Part shown: one piece after another, positions 8,720 to 17,495 of the stretch | How the letters are laid out: every line of letters begins with the position of its first letter | Position numbering within the stretch: the first letter of the stretch is position 1 | Assembly: GCF_007860175.1 (NCBI RefSeq) | Contig: NZ_SJPX01000004.1 | Location: 62,001-126,000 of the forward strand | DNA: 64,000 nucleotides | Source: Rubripirellula reticaptiva | Lineage (GTDB): Bacteria > Planctomycetota > Planctomycetia > Pirellulales > Pirellulaceae | Reading direction: 5' to 3' | The notes under the pieces: generated by a model | The model's database searches: none | Told to the model about the DNA's origin: nothing | Seen by the model: the letters and a program-made list of their open reading frames with translations, nothing else | Program-made: the position numbers and the translations under genes

Positions 8720-10765
8720 CTACCGTGGTCCGGGTGGTAGATTCTCGATCAGATATCGCAGAATCAGCATTCGCACGTGAACGACCGTTCCCGGCCCTTC
8801 TCGAAGTCCATGGTCACGGTTCGGGTACACCATGTAATCAAACGGCTTGCCCAGTTCGATCAACCGATCCACGAGCCCTTCGATGATTTGAATGTGCGTG
8901 TTCGTTTCGCCGGAACCGGTGACGATCAACAGTTTACCTTTGAGACCCTCGGCAAAGTTAATCGGCGCCGACCGCTCGTATCCATCTGCGTTGACTTCGC
9001 GAGTTCGCATGTAGATTTCCTGGAACCACGCGTTGTAGAGCCAGGGTTGTGGCTTGGGCACCACGGCGATGCCAACGTGGTAGACCTCCGGTTTTCGGAA
9101 CATGGCATTGAGCGTGTTGGAACCACCACCGCTCCAACCCCAGATACCAACTCGGTCCAGATCGACGTACGGTTTCATTTCCGCCAGCTTCTGGATACCG
9201 GCAGCCTGTTCTTCGGTGGACAACGGGCCAAGGCTGCCGAAGATCGAACGTCGCCATGCCGCACCTTTGGGTGCCGCCGTGCCACGGTTATCGATGGACA
9301 CCGTTATGTATCCGTTGTCCGCGACGACACGAAGAAAATCAATCTGCGCGGCACCCCATTTATCGAGAACCGTTTGCAAGTAGGGTTCGCCGTAAACATA
9401 GACGAAAACGGGGTACTTCTTCGACTCGTCAAAGTCACGTGGTTTCGTGAGAGATGCATCCATCATCACCCCGTCGCCGATGTCGATCTGTACGAACTCG
9501 GTTGGGTGAGTGACCATCTGCTGATATTTCTCACGAAGCTCGCTGTGATCGTCCAGCACGCGAACCACTTTGTGATCAGGCAACTCAACAAGATCCACCA
9601 CAGGAGGATCGTTCAAAGTCGAATAGGTGTGGGTCGCCCACTTCGCATCGGGTGAAATTGTGTATTCGTGCGTGCCGGGTTGGTCCGCCGGCGTGATACG
9701 CTGCAGGGTACCGCTACCATCCAACGGAACTCGGTAGAGATACTTTTGTGTCGCGTTGTCGGGAGAGGCATAGAAGTAGTACCAACCGCCAGCTTCATCG
9801 ATTTGGGCTCGATCGATCAGATCGAATTCACCTGGGGTGAGCTTCGTTTCGGTCTTTCCATCGCGGGAGAGCAACCACGCGTGTCGCCACCCGTCCTTCT
9901 CGCTAATGAAGACGAAGGCTTCGCCATCGCGAATCCACTCGGCGCCCGAGTTGATACCGTGGCTGCCAACGGCCCAGGCATCATTGACCTCGCTGTAAAT
10001 GCGATTGAGTGTTCCGTTAACCGAAGCGATCCAGAATTCGCGTTTGTCACGGAAACGACTCATCGTTTCTACCAACAATTCATCGGAATCGCTGATCCAA
10101 TCGACCTGTCCCAGATAAAAGCCTTCGTCAGGAACATCGATTGGCAGCCAACGGACTATTCCTCCGCCAGCGGCGGTCACGCCAACACGAAGTGATGCCA
10201 ACGTTCCGCCGACTCTGGCAAACCGATGCTGTGCGACACCGGGGTAAGACGGATCGCCCGGAACTAGAACCGATCGTTGTTTGACGTCGGTGTTATCAAC
10301 TTCCACAAACGATACGTAATTTCCACTCGGACTCCAACGCAGGTCGCGATACGAGATATCGCGATCGCCGACGTCTTCGGTCAATTGGACTTTCTTGTCA
10401 CCATCGACATCGTGCACAAAGACTTTGCGATTACGTATTTTCACAACATGCTTACCGTCGGGTGACAGTAGGCTTGTCGTATCGGTGTCCTCGACAACGC
10501 TGCGAGTTCCCGAGTTGGCATCGTAGAGAGCGACAACGGGCTTGTGTGTCTTCGAATCAGTTTCGCGAAGCTTGTACCCAGAGCTGTCCGGAAGCCACTC
10601 GGGTTCAACGTTCGGAACGCGAAACTCGTTGCGATCGTAAATCGCGCGCAGCCTCTCGGCGGATTCGTCCTGCCAGTTCAGATCCTGGCCCCGAACTTCG
10701 GTGAACCAGGCGCAGTTCAGCGCAAAGGCTGCAAAGAAAATGACGTGCTTTAAGATCGGTTTCAT
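8720..10765 (-). CDS. Secreted S9 family peptidase (DPP IV-like)
   Basis: 681 residues with a signal peptide (MKPILKHVIFFAAFALNCAWF). About residues 40-420 form the DPP IV-type N-terminal propeller (SPDGKHVVKIRNRKVFVHD, WSPSGNYVSFV). About 440-680 form the alpha/beta-hydrolase domain: the nucleophile motif is GWSGGGS (Ser545) and the His is in NRDHGLR (His652). Where DPP IV-type enzymes usually have the catalytic Asp (TADDNVH-like), this protein reads GSGETNTH, so the acid appears to be Glu620 or is displaced. It probably removes N-terminal dipeptides or cleaves after Pro/Ala in imported or surface peptides. Start ATG 10765 lies 33 bases after the ThuA-domain gene, so co-transcription is likely. 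Confidence 0.88.
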   Translation of the reverse strand: MKPILKHVIFFAAFALNCAWFTEVRGQDLNWQDESAERLRAIYDRNEFRVPNVEPEWLPDSSGYKLRETDSKTHKPVVALYDANSGTRSVVEDTDTTSLLSPDGKHVVKIRNRKVFVHDVDGDKKVQLTEDVGDRDISYRDLRWSPSGNYVSFVEVDNTDVKQRSVLVPGDPSYPGVAQHRFARVGGTLASLRVGVTAAGGGIVRWLPIDVPDEGFYLGQVDWISDSDELLVETMSRFRDKREFWIASVNGTLNRIYSEVNDAWAVGSHGINSGAEWIRDGEAFVFISEKDGWRHAWLLSRDGKTETKLTPGEFDLIDRAQIDEAGGWYYFYASPDNATQKYLYRVPLDGSGTLQRITPADQPGTHEYTISPDAKWATHTYSTLNDPPVVDLVELPDHKVVRVLDDHSELREKYQQMVTHPTEFVQIDIGDGVMMDASLTKPRDFDESKKYPVFVYVYGEPYLQTVLDKWGAAQIDFLRVVADNGYITVSIDNRGTAAPKGAAWRRSIFGSLGPLSTEEQAAGIQKLAEMKPYVDLDRVGIWGWSGGGSNTLNAMFRKPEVYHVGIAVVPKPQPWLYNAWFQEIYMRTREVNADGYERSAPINFAEGLKGKLLIVTGSGETNTHIQIIEGLVDRLIELGKPFDYMVYPNRDHGLREGPGTVVHVRMLILRYLIENLPPGPR

Positions 10766-10798
10766 TGTGACTGCACCAAAAGTGAATGGTCGAACTGC

Positions 10799-13264
10799 CT
10801 ACTTGTAGAACGCCGGCTTCCGCGGCTGCACGCCCAGTTTCTCGTAGTTGAATCCACCGGCAAGCGGCTTGTACTCGCCAACGAATTCGACCGATCGGTT
10901 GGCATCGATGTCCGCTTCCCTGCCGAGTCCCCAGTACACAGCGTTCACCGTTAGCCGCCGAACGCCTTCGTTGGCGAAGTCTTCAGCTGATCCCATTGTG
11001 AAGTGAAAGATTCTTGAGGACCGATCCAGATTGCCCTTCCAGGTTTTCGTCCAAGCGATCGGCAGTGGTTCTTTCTTTGTATTTGGCGGTGCGCCCGGCT
11101 GCAGGTTGACCAGCGGTTGTCCAAGAACCAGTGCCGTGCAGTCTTCAGGAAACGGATGCTTGTCTGTGTGGCAGCGGTAAACGTCGGACGTGCCCCAGAT
11201 CTCGTCGACGCCCGTCAGAATTGGATGTGTCTGCTGATCGTCAACCAGGATGCCCAGCGTGGACTCACGATGCCAACCGCCGTGATGCCCCGAGAATGCA
11301 CCGCCAAGAAGTTCTCGTAAGCCGACGGTACGATTGTCGACCACGTAATCTTTCCCAAGCTGAAAGCCGTGATTGGCGGTGCGCAGCGCTATGATCGGTT
11401 TTCCCGAATCAAAGTAGTCATGAAAGTGCTTCATTTGGTCGTCCGGCAAATGCATGAACCGAGACATCCAAATCAAACAGTCGGCGTCTGAGAGTTTTTC
11501 GAGACCAGGAATCGAGTGACGCTTTTCCTTATCTTTGAACGGGGCCGGCAGCGTGGGGTCAACCTCGCCGTTCTCGTTGACGGAAAACAGAACCGTGCAA
11601 TCGAATCCATGACGCTTGGCAAGCACCTTGGCCAACATTGGCATCGACTGTTCGCTACGGTATTCCTGTTCAGCAGCGATCAGAACGACATGCTTTCCTT
11701 TTCCAGGGCCATCGCCACCCTTGAAATGCAACCACGGTTTCGACTGACCTGAATCTTCAGAAGGAAGCTTCTGTTCTGAATCAGTCTTGGGGATTTCGTT
11801 CAGCGTGTAGTACGCATTCGCGTGCAGCAATTTGTCGTCATCGCTGGACCGCATGTCAGGCAAGAAGAAATCATGCACATGACCTTGAACCAATCCATCC
11901 ACTTCGATCACCACACTCATGGCATCCTCGGCCACACTGACCGCCGACACTTTGGGTTCGGTCTGATCGACTTCCGGACTGCCGTAGGCTTGCCGATACA
12001 TGTGGGTGAATGTTTTTAGTTGATAAGTCTGCGGCTGCGCAGCGATGTCGCGATCGACAGGCTTTGTAAACGCCATCTCGAAACCTTGCGGCTTTGCCTT
12101 GATCTCTTTGATCTCGAACGGCATCAACCCGGTCCAGTCGAGTCGCTGGATGGCATAGGCTTTCGGTCCTCGAACCGGCCAGCCACGATTGGTTCCTCCG
12201 GCGATCAGACTTCCGTCCGGAGTGAACTGAACGGCCAGCAGTCCAGTATCGAATCCTTCGCGAAATGGATAACACGCACCTTGCCAGACACCGTTGACTT
12301 TTTCGGTCGTCGCCCGCATGACGACTCCTAAACTAAAGTCGCCGATGAAGATCTGATTGGAAAACGGCCCAAACTTTCCGCCGGTACGATCGACTTGAAA
12401 ACCAGAAATCGAACGGCCCATCCTGATATAAGGAAAGACGACTGCGTACGGCACAAGCTGTTCGACTCTTTTGCGTTCGACCTCCAACCGTGAGGGCGTG
12501 TTTGGCTGTACCGGAACTGGTCCCATTTCAGGTGCTAGTTCGTACCAATTGAAACTGATTGGATGGCCCATGAACCCACCTGGCTCTAACACTTTCAAAC
12601 TGCACGATCCGTTCCACGGACCCTGGCTCTCTGCATAGAACATCACGCCATGTTCGTTGGGGCCGACGCCGCAGGGGCTGCGAATGCCGCTGCATATGGG
12701 AATCACTTTGCCTTCGGGAGTGATCTTCAAGCACCAACCGCGAAACGGTTCGTCGGAGTGATAAGACTTCGTCAAGCAAAGTGCGACCCATACGTTCCCA
12801 TCGGCATCCGGCTTGGAACCGAAAGCAAACTCGTGGTAGTTCCCAAATCCCCAGGCATCGCTGATCGTGTCGAACTGGTCGGCTCGTTCGTCGCCATCGA
12901 CATCTGTGATTCGGCTCACTTCGGCTTGCTGAGTGACGATGAAAGAACCGTCGCGATAGGCGAGCCCGAAAATTTCGTCGAGACCTTCGGCGAACTTGTG
13001 GAATTTCGGTTCCGGGTGTTCGTCAAACACACCATCGGCGACGAAGATGTCACCGCGCCGAGTCGCGATTGCCAACGACTTCTTGTCAGGCATGACTTCA
13101 AAGCTGCCCGCTTCGATCGCAAGCTCCTTCGGCAGCGGAACGTCGACCAGTTCGTAGTATGCGGACTCTTCTTCACCGGTTCCCCAGTACTCACCGAGCG
13201 GCTGAGTCTGAGGAGCACACGCAAACGTGATCGCGGCCATCGTCTTTATTAAAATCGTGAACAT
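10799..13264 (-). CDS. Beta-propeller (DUF7133-like) and ThuA-domain protein
   Basis: The open frame starts at TTG 13285, but ATG 13264 (MFTILIKTMAAITFACA) gives a signal peptide and 821 residues. The N-terminal 430 residues form a soluble-glucose-dehydrogenase-like propeller of the type seen before hemes in planctomycete proteins (DGSFIVTQQAEVSRITDVDGDERAD is split by EF-hand-like Asp residues; IFIGDFSLGVVMR). No CxxCH follows. After a linker the C-terminal 300 residues form a ThuA domain: KGKHVVLIAAEQEY, CLIWMSRFMHLPDDQM, and the HHGGWHRE segment. ThuA-type domains have a class-I-glutamine-amidotransferase-like fold and occur with sugar catabolism genes; their reaction is unsettled. The neighbours suggest a role in glycan processing at the cell surface. 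Confidence 0.85.
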   Translation of the reverse strand: MFTILIKTMAAITFACAPQTQPLGEYWGTGEEESAYYELVDVPLPKELAIEAGSFEVMPDKKSLAIATRRGDIFVADGVFDEHPEPKFHKFAEGLDEIFGLAYRDGSFIVTQQAEVSRITDVDGDERADQFDTISDAWGFGNYHEFAFGSKPDADGNVWVALCLTKSYHSDEPFRGWCLKITPEGKVIPICSGIRSPCGVGPNEHGVMFYAESQGPWNGSCSLKVLEPGGFMGHPISFNWYELAPEMGPVPVQPNTPSRLEVERKRVEQLVPYAVVFPYIRMGRSISGFQVDRTGGKFGPFSNQIFIGDFSLGVVMRATTEKVNGVWQGACYPFREGFDTGLLAVQFTPDGSLIAGGTNRGWPVRGPKAYAIQRLDWTGLMPFEIKEIKAKPQGFEMAFTKPVDRDIAAQPQTYQLKTFTHMYRQAYGSPEVDQTEPKVSAVSVAEDAMSVVIEVDGLVQGHVHDFFLPDMRSSDDDKLLHANAYYTLNEIPKTDSEQKLPSEDSGQSKPWLHFKGGDGPGKGKHVVLIAAEQEYRSEQSMPMLAKVLAKRHGFDCTVLFSVNENGEVDPTLPAPFKDKEKRHSIPGLEKLSDADCLIWMSRFMHLPDDQMKHFHDYFDSGKPIIALRTANHGFQLGKDYVVDNRTVGLRELLGGAFSGHHGGWHRESTLGILVDDQQTHPILTGVDEIWGTSDVYRCHTDKHPFPEDCTALVLGQPLVNLQPGAPPNTKKEPLPIAWTKTWKGNLDRSSRIFHFTMGSAEDFANEGVRRLTVNAVYWGLGREADIDANRSVEFVGEYKPLAGGFNYEKLGVQPRKPAFYK

Positions 13265-13324
13265 GTTCGTCTTGGGTGTAGGCAATCTGTCGTGGAGGCA
13301 AGCGTTTACGAGGCCGTTACGCAG

Positions 13325-16147
13325 TCATTCCCAGAGGTATTCGATCACGATTTCCTGGGTCTGCCGCGGGGCAAGCTTCAACGGCAGATAAAGAAAACCA
13401 CCGTCAGCGATTTCGGGCACCTGCCCCGAGACAACTTTGATCGTGAGTCCTTTGCCGACTTGATAACTGGCGCCAGTTTCGCCTTTGATCTTATCACTGT
13501 TGGTGTTCTCACTTTTGGCCAAGCGAAACCGAAGCTGGTCGCGTTCTTCTGACGACGTCAACGTGACTCGCCGTCGCAACTGCATCTGCCCCGATGTGTC
13601 GTCTTTGAATTCACTGAAGTAATCTTCGACGGAAATCGATCCGAACTCGTATCGCATCGTTGGCCGGCGCTGCTTGTCTAGGGAATAGCCATTGAACTGA
13701 TGGGTCGACGGCCGGCGGTTATCGGTAATTATCGGTTTCGTTCCATCAAACAATTCGGGCCCCTTAGCCAATTGGATGGCCGGCCCCATCGCGCGAACAT
13801 TGCCGCTGCCTTGTCCATACCACGCCGCAGCTGGATCGACGAACTTGCCTTTCCAAATCGTGGCCAGTCGCATTTGCTGTGCGTCGTAAGCCAAATTCAC
13901 TCCGCCCGGATAGCCAACGCCAATGCCGCGTTTGCCGATCTCCGGATACTGGCGTCGCAACATTCTCGCTTCGTTGGTGACAACAATTTCCAGCGGCTCT
14001 TTGATGACACCCGCTGGAGCCCTAGCCTGTCGACCTTCCAACAAGTATTGCCAGATGGTTTCGATTTGATCTTCGGGGGCACCGGCGATGTCCGACCGGA
14101 GCGCGACCCCGCCGGGCCAGTACGAAGGCATGACCGTGTTAGGACTGAACTTTTGGGGAGCCAGCATGTATTGGTAGAACCAATCTTTCTTGAGCCGCTG
14201 TGCCATCTCCGTCAGATCGACCGCAGGCATCGTGTCGGACAACTTGTACTGGTACGTGTGGCAGGCAGCGCAATTAAGCCCCTGATCGCCAACCAACTTC
14301 AGCCCAAGTTTTCGGCTCTCATTCGGATCACCTGCAGTGGCAAAATTCGTTTCGGAGAGTTTGTCCGATGCTTGAAACAGTTCAACCAAATGTGCGACGT
14401 TCTGTTCGCCATACTGCGGCATTCGGGTTTTCATGTACGGGCGAATCGATCGTCCATTCACCAAAACATCACGCATCCATTTCGGATTCAACTTGGCGCC
14501 GACACCAGAAAGCGGCGGCGGGATTCTCCCCTGTTCGCCAAGATTCAAGTTGGTAGTTTGGAAATGTGCACGGCGTTGTTCGCTGACTCCGCCAAGGTTG
14601 TCACGACTATGGCATGCGGTACAGCGTAACGACACCAATGTGAACTCGATCGTCTGCTGAGCATCCAACGCGCTAAGTCCGCTGCTAAGTCCCGCCTTGA
14701 TGTTATTGGTTTCAGCTTCCGTCAGACCAAAGTCTGGCCAATTACCTGGTTCACTCGCCAGACAACCTTTGCTGACGTTCACGTCCGACAGTTTCGCAAA
14801 ACGAGCCGATGAGCCAATTGAGTCGACAATATCCGCGTGGCATTTGGCACAATCAAGCTTCGCGAAGAGTTGCTTTCCTTTGTCGGCAAGCTTTGCGTCA
14901 ACGACCCACGGTTTCCCCAATACGGATGTCAACATTTCGTCATTCTGAAGCAAGTAGCTGGCAAGAACGCTCGCTTCGCGATGAGTTAACTGCATGTTTG
15001 GCATCCGGCCCGAAGGTCGCGCCGCCTGCGGATCTTCCAGGAATGCGATAAGCGCTTGCGAACTGTATTTCGTTCGGATCTCTCCCATCGGAACGGAATC
15101 ATTTAGCGGTTGCTCGACAGCGGTTTCGTCACGCGGTGAATGACAGGCAACACATCCGACGGAATGGAAAACGTTGCGGCCGCTTTCGATCGAATCGTGA
15201 TCAACCTCGCCTGCTTCGTCACGAACCCGATCGCCAGAGACCGATAACAGGAAGTGAACGATCGCTTCGGCGGACTCGATTCGTTCCGTTTGATCCATCT
15301 GCCCCATCAGCGAGGGCATGCTGGTTCCAGGTTTGGTCTGATGTGGATCCGCAATGAACTGAGCCAAGTATTGTGGACTCAGTCGTTGTGCGGACCACTT
15401 GAGGTTGGGGCCATGATGAACGGCCGGCAAAGAATGAATTGAAGACGACTCGTGACACGCCACACAGTTGCGTTCTCGGATTAGTACCAGTCCTTTCATT
15501 TTAGATGTGAGTTCTCGCGTCGGAGCCGCTTGAACTTGAGATGTTGCTTTGGCAGGCCCGCGTTCTTTGACGTCGATGACGTACCGCAATAGATCAAGGA
15601 ATTGCTGCCGACCGCTCAATTGGTCCGCTAGCCCGCTAGGCATGATGGAAACTTTGCCAGGATTCGTTTCGGCAATGTTCGTGCGAGGGATCGTATGCAA
15701 CTTGTCGATATTCTGGCCATCTCGCAGTACGACGGTGCTGTCATCCTGACTAACGACAAGACCCCTGAGAACTCGGCCGTCCATAGTCAGCACACTTAGC
15801 GTTTCATAGCCCTTTGAAATCGCCTTGGATGGATCCAACATCGATTCAACGAGCGACGCGTCAGTGACTTCCTTTCCTAATTCGCTGAGGATCGGGGCAA
15901 GGCGATCCTTCTCAGCCGCCGGTTGATGACACTTGGCGCAATTGATGTTCTCGCGGCGAAATAGAATGGCTCCGCGAACAATGTCCCCCGACTCACGTGC
16001 CTCGAGAACCAGTTGTTCGGGAGCTTCCTTTTTCAATTGCTGTGTCAATGTCTGCGCCTCGACGCAACTCAAAACAGAACAGAACACGAACAACACAAGG
16101 ACGAGTCGATAACAGAACCACACTATATTAAATCTCCAGTACAACAT
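13325..16147 (-). CDS. Multiheme c-type cytochrome (six CxxCH)
   Basis: ATG 16147 (MLYWRFNIVWF) is preferred over the longer frame because it begins a signal peptide that ends at CVEAQT; length 940 residues. Six heme-c attachment motifs are visible: CAKCH near residue 70, CVACH near 227, CVACH near 330, CAKCH near 432, CTACH near 507 and CAACH near 626. The first half has PVC-type heme-domain features (GRVLRGLVVSQDDSTVVLRDG). The last 280 residues lack hemes and are rich in beta strands. It is presumably a periplasmic or outer-face electron carrier for an unknown oxidation. It is the first gene of the cluster that continues with the ThuA, S9 and sulfatase genes, with 60 bases between it and the next. 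Confidence 0.88.
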   Translation of the reverse strand: MLYWRFNIVWFCYRLVLVLFVFCSVLSCVEAQTLTQQLKKEAPEQLVLEARESGDIVRGAILFRRENINCAKCHQPAAEKDRLAPILSELGKEVTDASLVESMLDPSKAISKGYETLSVLTMDGRVLRGLVVSQDDSTVVLRDGQNIDKLHTIPRTNIAETNPGKVSIMPSGLADQLSGRQQFLDLLRYVIDVKERGPAKATSQVQAAPTRELTSKMKGLVLIRERNCVACHESSSIHSLPAVHHGPNLKWSAQRLSPQYLAQFIADPHQTKPGTSMPSLMGQMDQTERIESAEAIVHFLLSVSGDRVRDEAGEVDHDSIESGRNVFHSVGCVACHSPRDETAVEQPLNDSVPMGEIRTKYSSQALIAFLEDPQAARPSGRMPNMQLTHREASVLASYLLQNDEMLTSVLGKPWVVDAKLADKGKQLFAKLDCAKCHADIVDSIGSSARFAKLSDVNVSKGCLASEPGNWPDFGLTEAETNNIKAGLSSGLSALDAQQTIEFTLVSLRCTACHSRDNLGGVSEQRRAHFQTTNLNLGEQGRIPPPLSGVGAKLNPKWMRDVLVNGRSIRPYMKTRMPQYGEQNVAHLVELFQASDKLSETNFATAGDPNESRKLGLKLVGDQGLNCAACHTYQYKLSDTMPAVDLTEMAQRLKKDWFYQYMLAPQKFSPNTVMPSYWPGGVALRSDIAGAPEDQIETIWQYLLEGRQARAPAGVIKEPLEIVVTNEARMLRRQYPEIGKRGIGVGYPGGVNLAYDAQQMRLATIWKGKFVDPAAAWYGQGSGNVRAMGPAIQLAKGPELFDGTKPIITDNRRPSTHQFNGYSLDKQRRPTMRYEFGSISVEDYFSEFKDDTSGQMQLRRRVTLTSSEERDQLRFRLAKSENTNSDKIKGETGASYQVGKGLTIKVVSGQVPEIADGGFLYLPLKLAPRQTQEIVIEYLWE

Positions 16148-16169
16148 CTCCGAACACCTTTCTTTTCGA

Positions 16170-16375
16170 TCAATCCGCATGCTTCGATTGGCTGACAATG
16201 GTGTCACGAAACTCGTGCTCCGATTCCGATCGACGCTGCTTGGCATTCTCGGGCATTTTCTCTGCGATGTTTCACGACTCGCCCATGTCGTTTTTCAGGT
16301 CGTAGAGTTCGATTGAGTCGCCATCATAGTACTTGATCCAATTGCAATTGACCTGCAACGCGAATCGGCACCAGC
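16170..16375 (-). pseudogene. Sulfatase C-terminal relic
   Basis: On the minus strand, WIKYYDGDSIELYDLKND continues as MGES, a TGA stop (16272-16274), then NIAEKMPENAKQRR to a TGA at 16170. This is the C-terminal subdomain common in arylsulfatases (ELYDLKND.GE..NLAEKMPEK). Upstream of WIKYYD the reading is garbled and meets the IS3 relic. An in-frame stop plus loss of the catalytic part marks it as dead. It could be the tail of a sulfatase that once led the adjacent catabolic cluster. Confidence 0.65.
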
Positions 16376-16393
16376 TTGGGCGAAAAAAACATG

Positions 16394-16904
16394 CTACATC
16401 TGGCCGAGCGAGCCGAATCTCTGGAGGGGCATCGCAATCACGCATCCGCTGGCGACATCGACAGCATGACTTCGCTCCTTCGACACTGTGAGCGTTCGAC
16501 AGAGCACCGCGATCGGCCACCGGTCGCGATGCTTTTCAATGAACTTGAGCCTCACTTGCTTTCTTCGGCAAAGAACGCCGTCGCTTTTTTTAAAATGTCG
16601 CGTTTCATCTTGAGTTGTCGGTTCTCCTCACGGAGCCTTTTCAACTCGGCCTCGACCGACTGGCTGCCAGCCGAGGCGTCCGGAAAGGTCCCTTCACCAT
16701 CGAAGGACTTCTTCTATTACGGAGCATCGTTTCACGCATGTTCAAGTCTTTGGCGACGGCTGCGTACCACAGCCCTTGTTCAATGACCTTCTTGACGGCA
16801 GCCAGTTTGAATTCTCTGCTGAATGTTCCACGCTTGTCCATGAATCGGATCTCCTTCCAGAAAAGTCTGACATCTCTCCATCCACTGTCAACTTTTCGTG
16901 GACA
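16394..16904 (-). mobile_element. IS3-family insertion sequence relic
   Basis: This contains a frameshifted orfA (16552-16841) and the first 54 codons of orfB (16394-16555, GTG start overlapping the orfA stop, RLKFIEKHRDRWPIAVLCR). A plausible right-hand terminal repeat reads TGTCCACGAAAAGTTGACAG outwards-in at 16904-16885. The catalytic DDE part of orfB is absent and the left end is lost in the sulfatase relic, so the element is immobile. Confidence 0.75.
16552..16841 (-). pseudogene. IS3-family transposase orfA, frameshifted
   Basis: The first part reads TFSREFKLAAVKKVIEQGL, the helix-turn-helix of IS3 OrfA, up to LRN. There a one-base deletion at the expected Trp codon (near 16718) moves the frame. 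The second part continues as KKSFDGEGTFPDASAGSQSV and ELKRLREENRQLKMKRDILK, the leucine-zipper-like tail, ending KATAFFAEESK. Restoring one base gives a normal-length OrfA of about 96 residues. Confidence 0.8.
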
Positions 16905-17260
16905 ATTTCCGTGATTTTAAGCCACTTCTGGATCAACTGTCACGTGCACTCTCGCGGCCACAAAATGCGAGACGCTTGATCCTCTTCTTTGCAGCTGCCA
17001 TCGTCGTCGTCGGAGATCGAGCCGTCTCGGGCGTGATTCGGTTGTCCGTGCTTGCCAAGTCAGTGAATCCGTCGGCCTATCATCGGCTTTTCTCGTACCG
17101 GCGTTGGTCATCGCGAAAACGTGCCTGTGTCATCGGCAGATTCGTGGTCGATCGTTTCTGTCCCTGGGGCATTGCCAAGTGGTTGGCGATGAAGTCGTCA
17201 ACGGGCATCGTGGCAAGAACGTTTACGGCAAAGCTCGGCATCGCGTTGCTCGATGAATAC
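16905..17260 (+). pseudogene. DDE transposase relic, N-terminal part
   Basis: The forward frame gives FKPLLDQLSRALSRPQNARR, AFHRF-like AYHRLFSYRRWS, and, after a frameshift near 17180, GDEVVNGHRGKNVYGKARHR. This is the N-terminal third and first Asp region (VDDT...KVYGKGCHRD) of IS701/IS4-like DDE transposases. It directly abuts the IS3 relic terminal repeat. The following 235 bases up to the DUF1593 gene hold no gene that I recognise. A C-terminal part of the same kind of transposase lies at 32690-33370 on the same strand. Confidence 0.6.
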
Positions 17261-17495
17261 GACAATCTCGTCAGCGCGAATCGAGGCATTAGTAACTCAG
17301 AAGATCTGTCCCAACCGAGTTGCGGCGGACAAGTTGTTCGTCAATGATCGTCTAGGCATTATATTGATCGTCCCGGCGGAACCACCATCTCGCAGCGGAA
17401 GATGGACTTCGAGGCCGAATTCCAGCAACATGCGGACTGGTGTGTTAGTCCGTAAACGCAAGCAACTTTTTTGAGTTTCCTTTTTCTGGTTAGAC

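Noticed and set aside
8777-9655. 292-codon forward frame inside the S9 peptidase gene
   Set aside because: Antisense shadow; the minus-strand protein has clear family motifs and the forward frame has none.
13700-14629. 309-codon forward frame opposite the multiheme cytochrome
   Set aside because: Antisense shadow with Arg/His-rich, unmotivated sequence.
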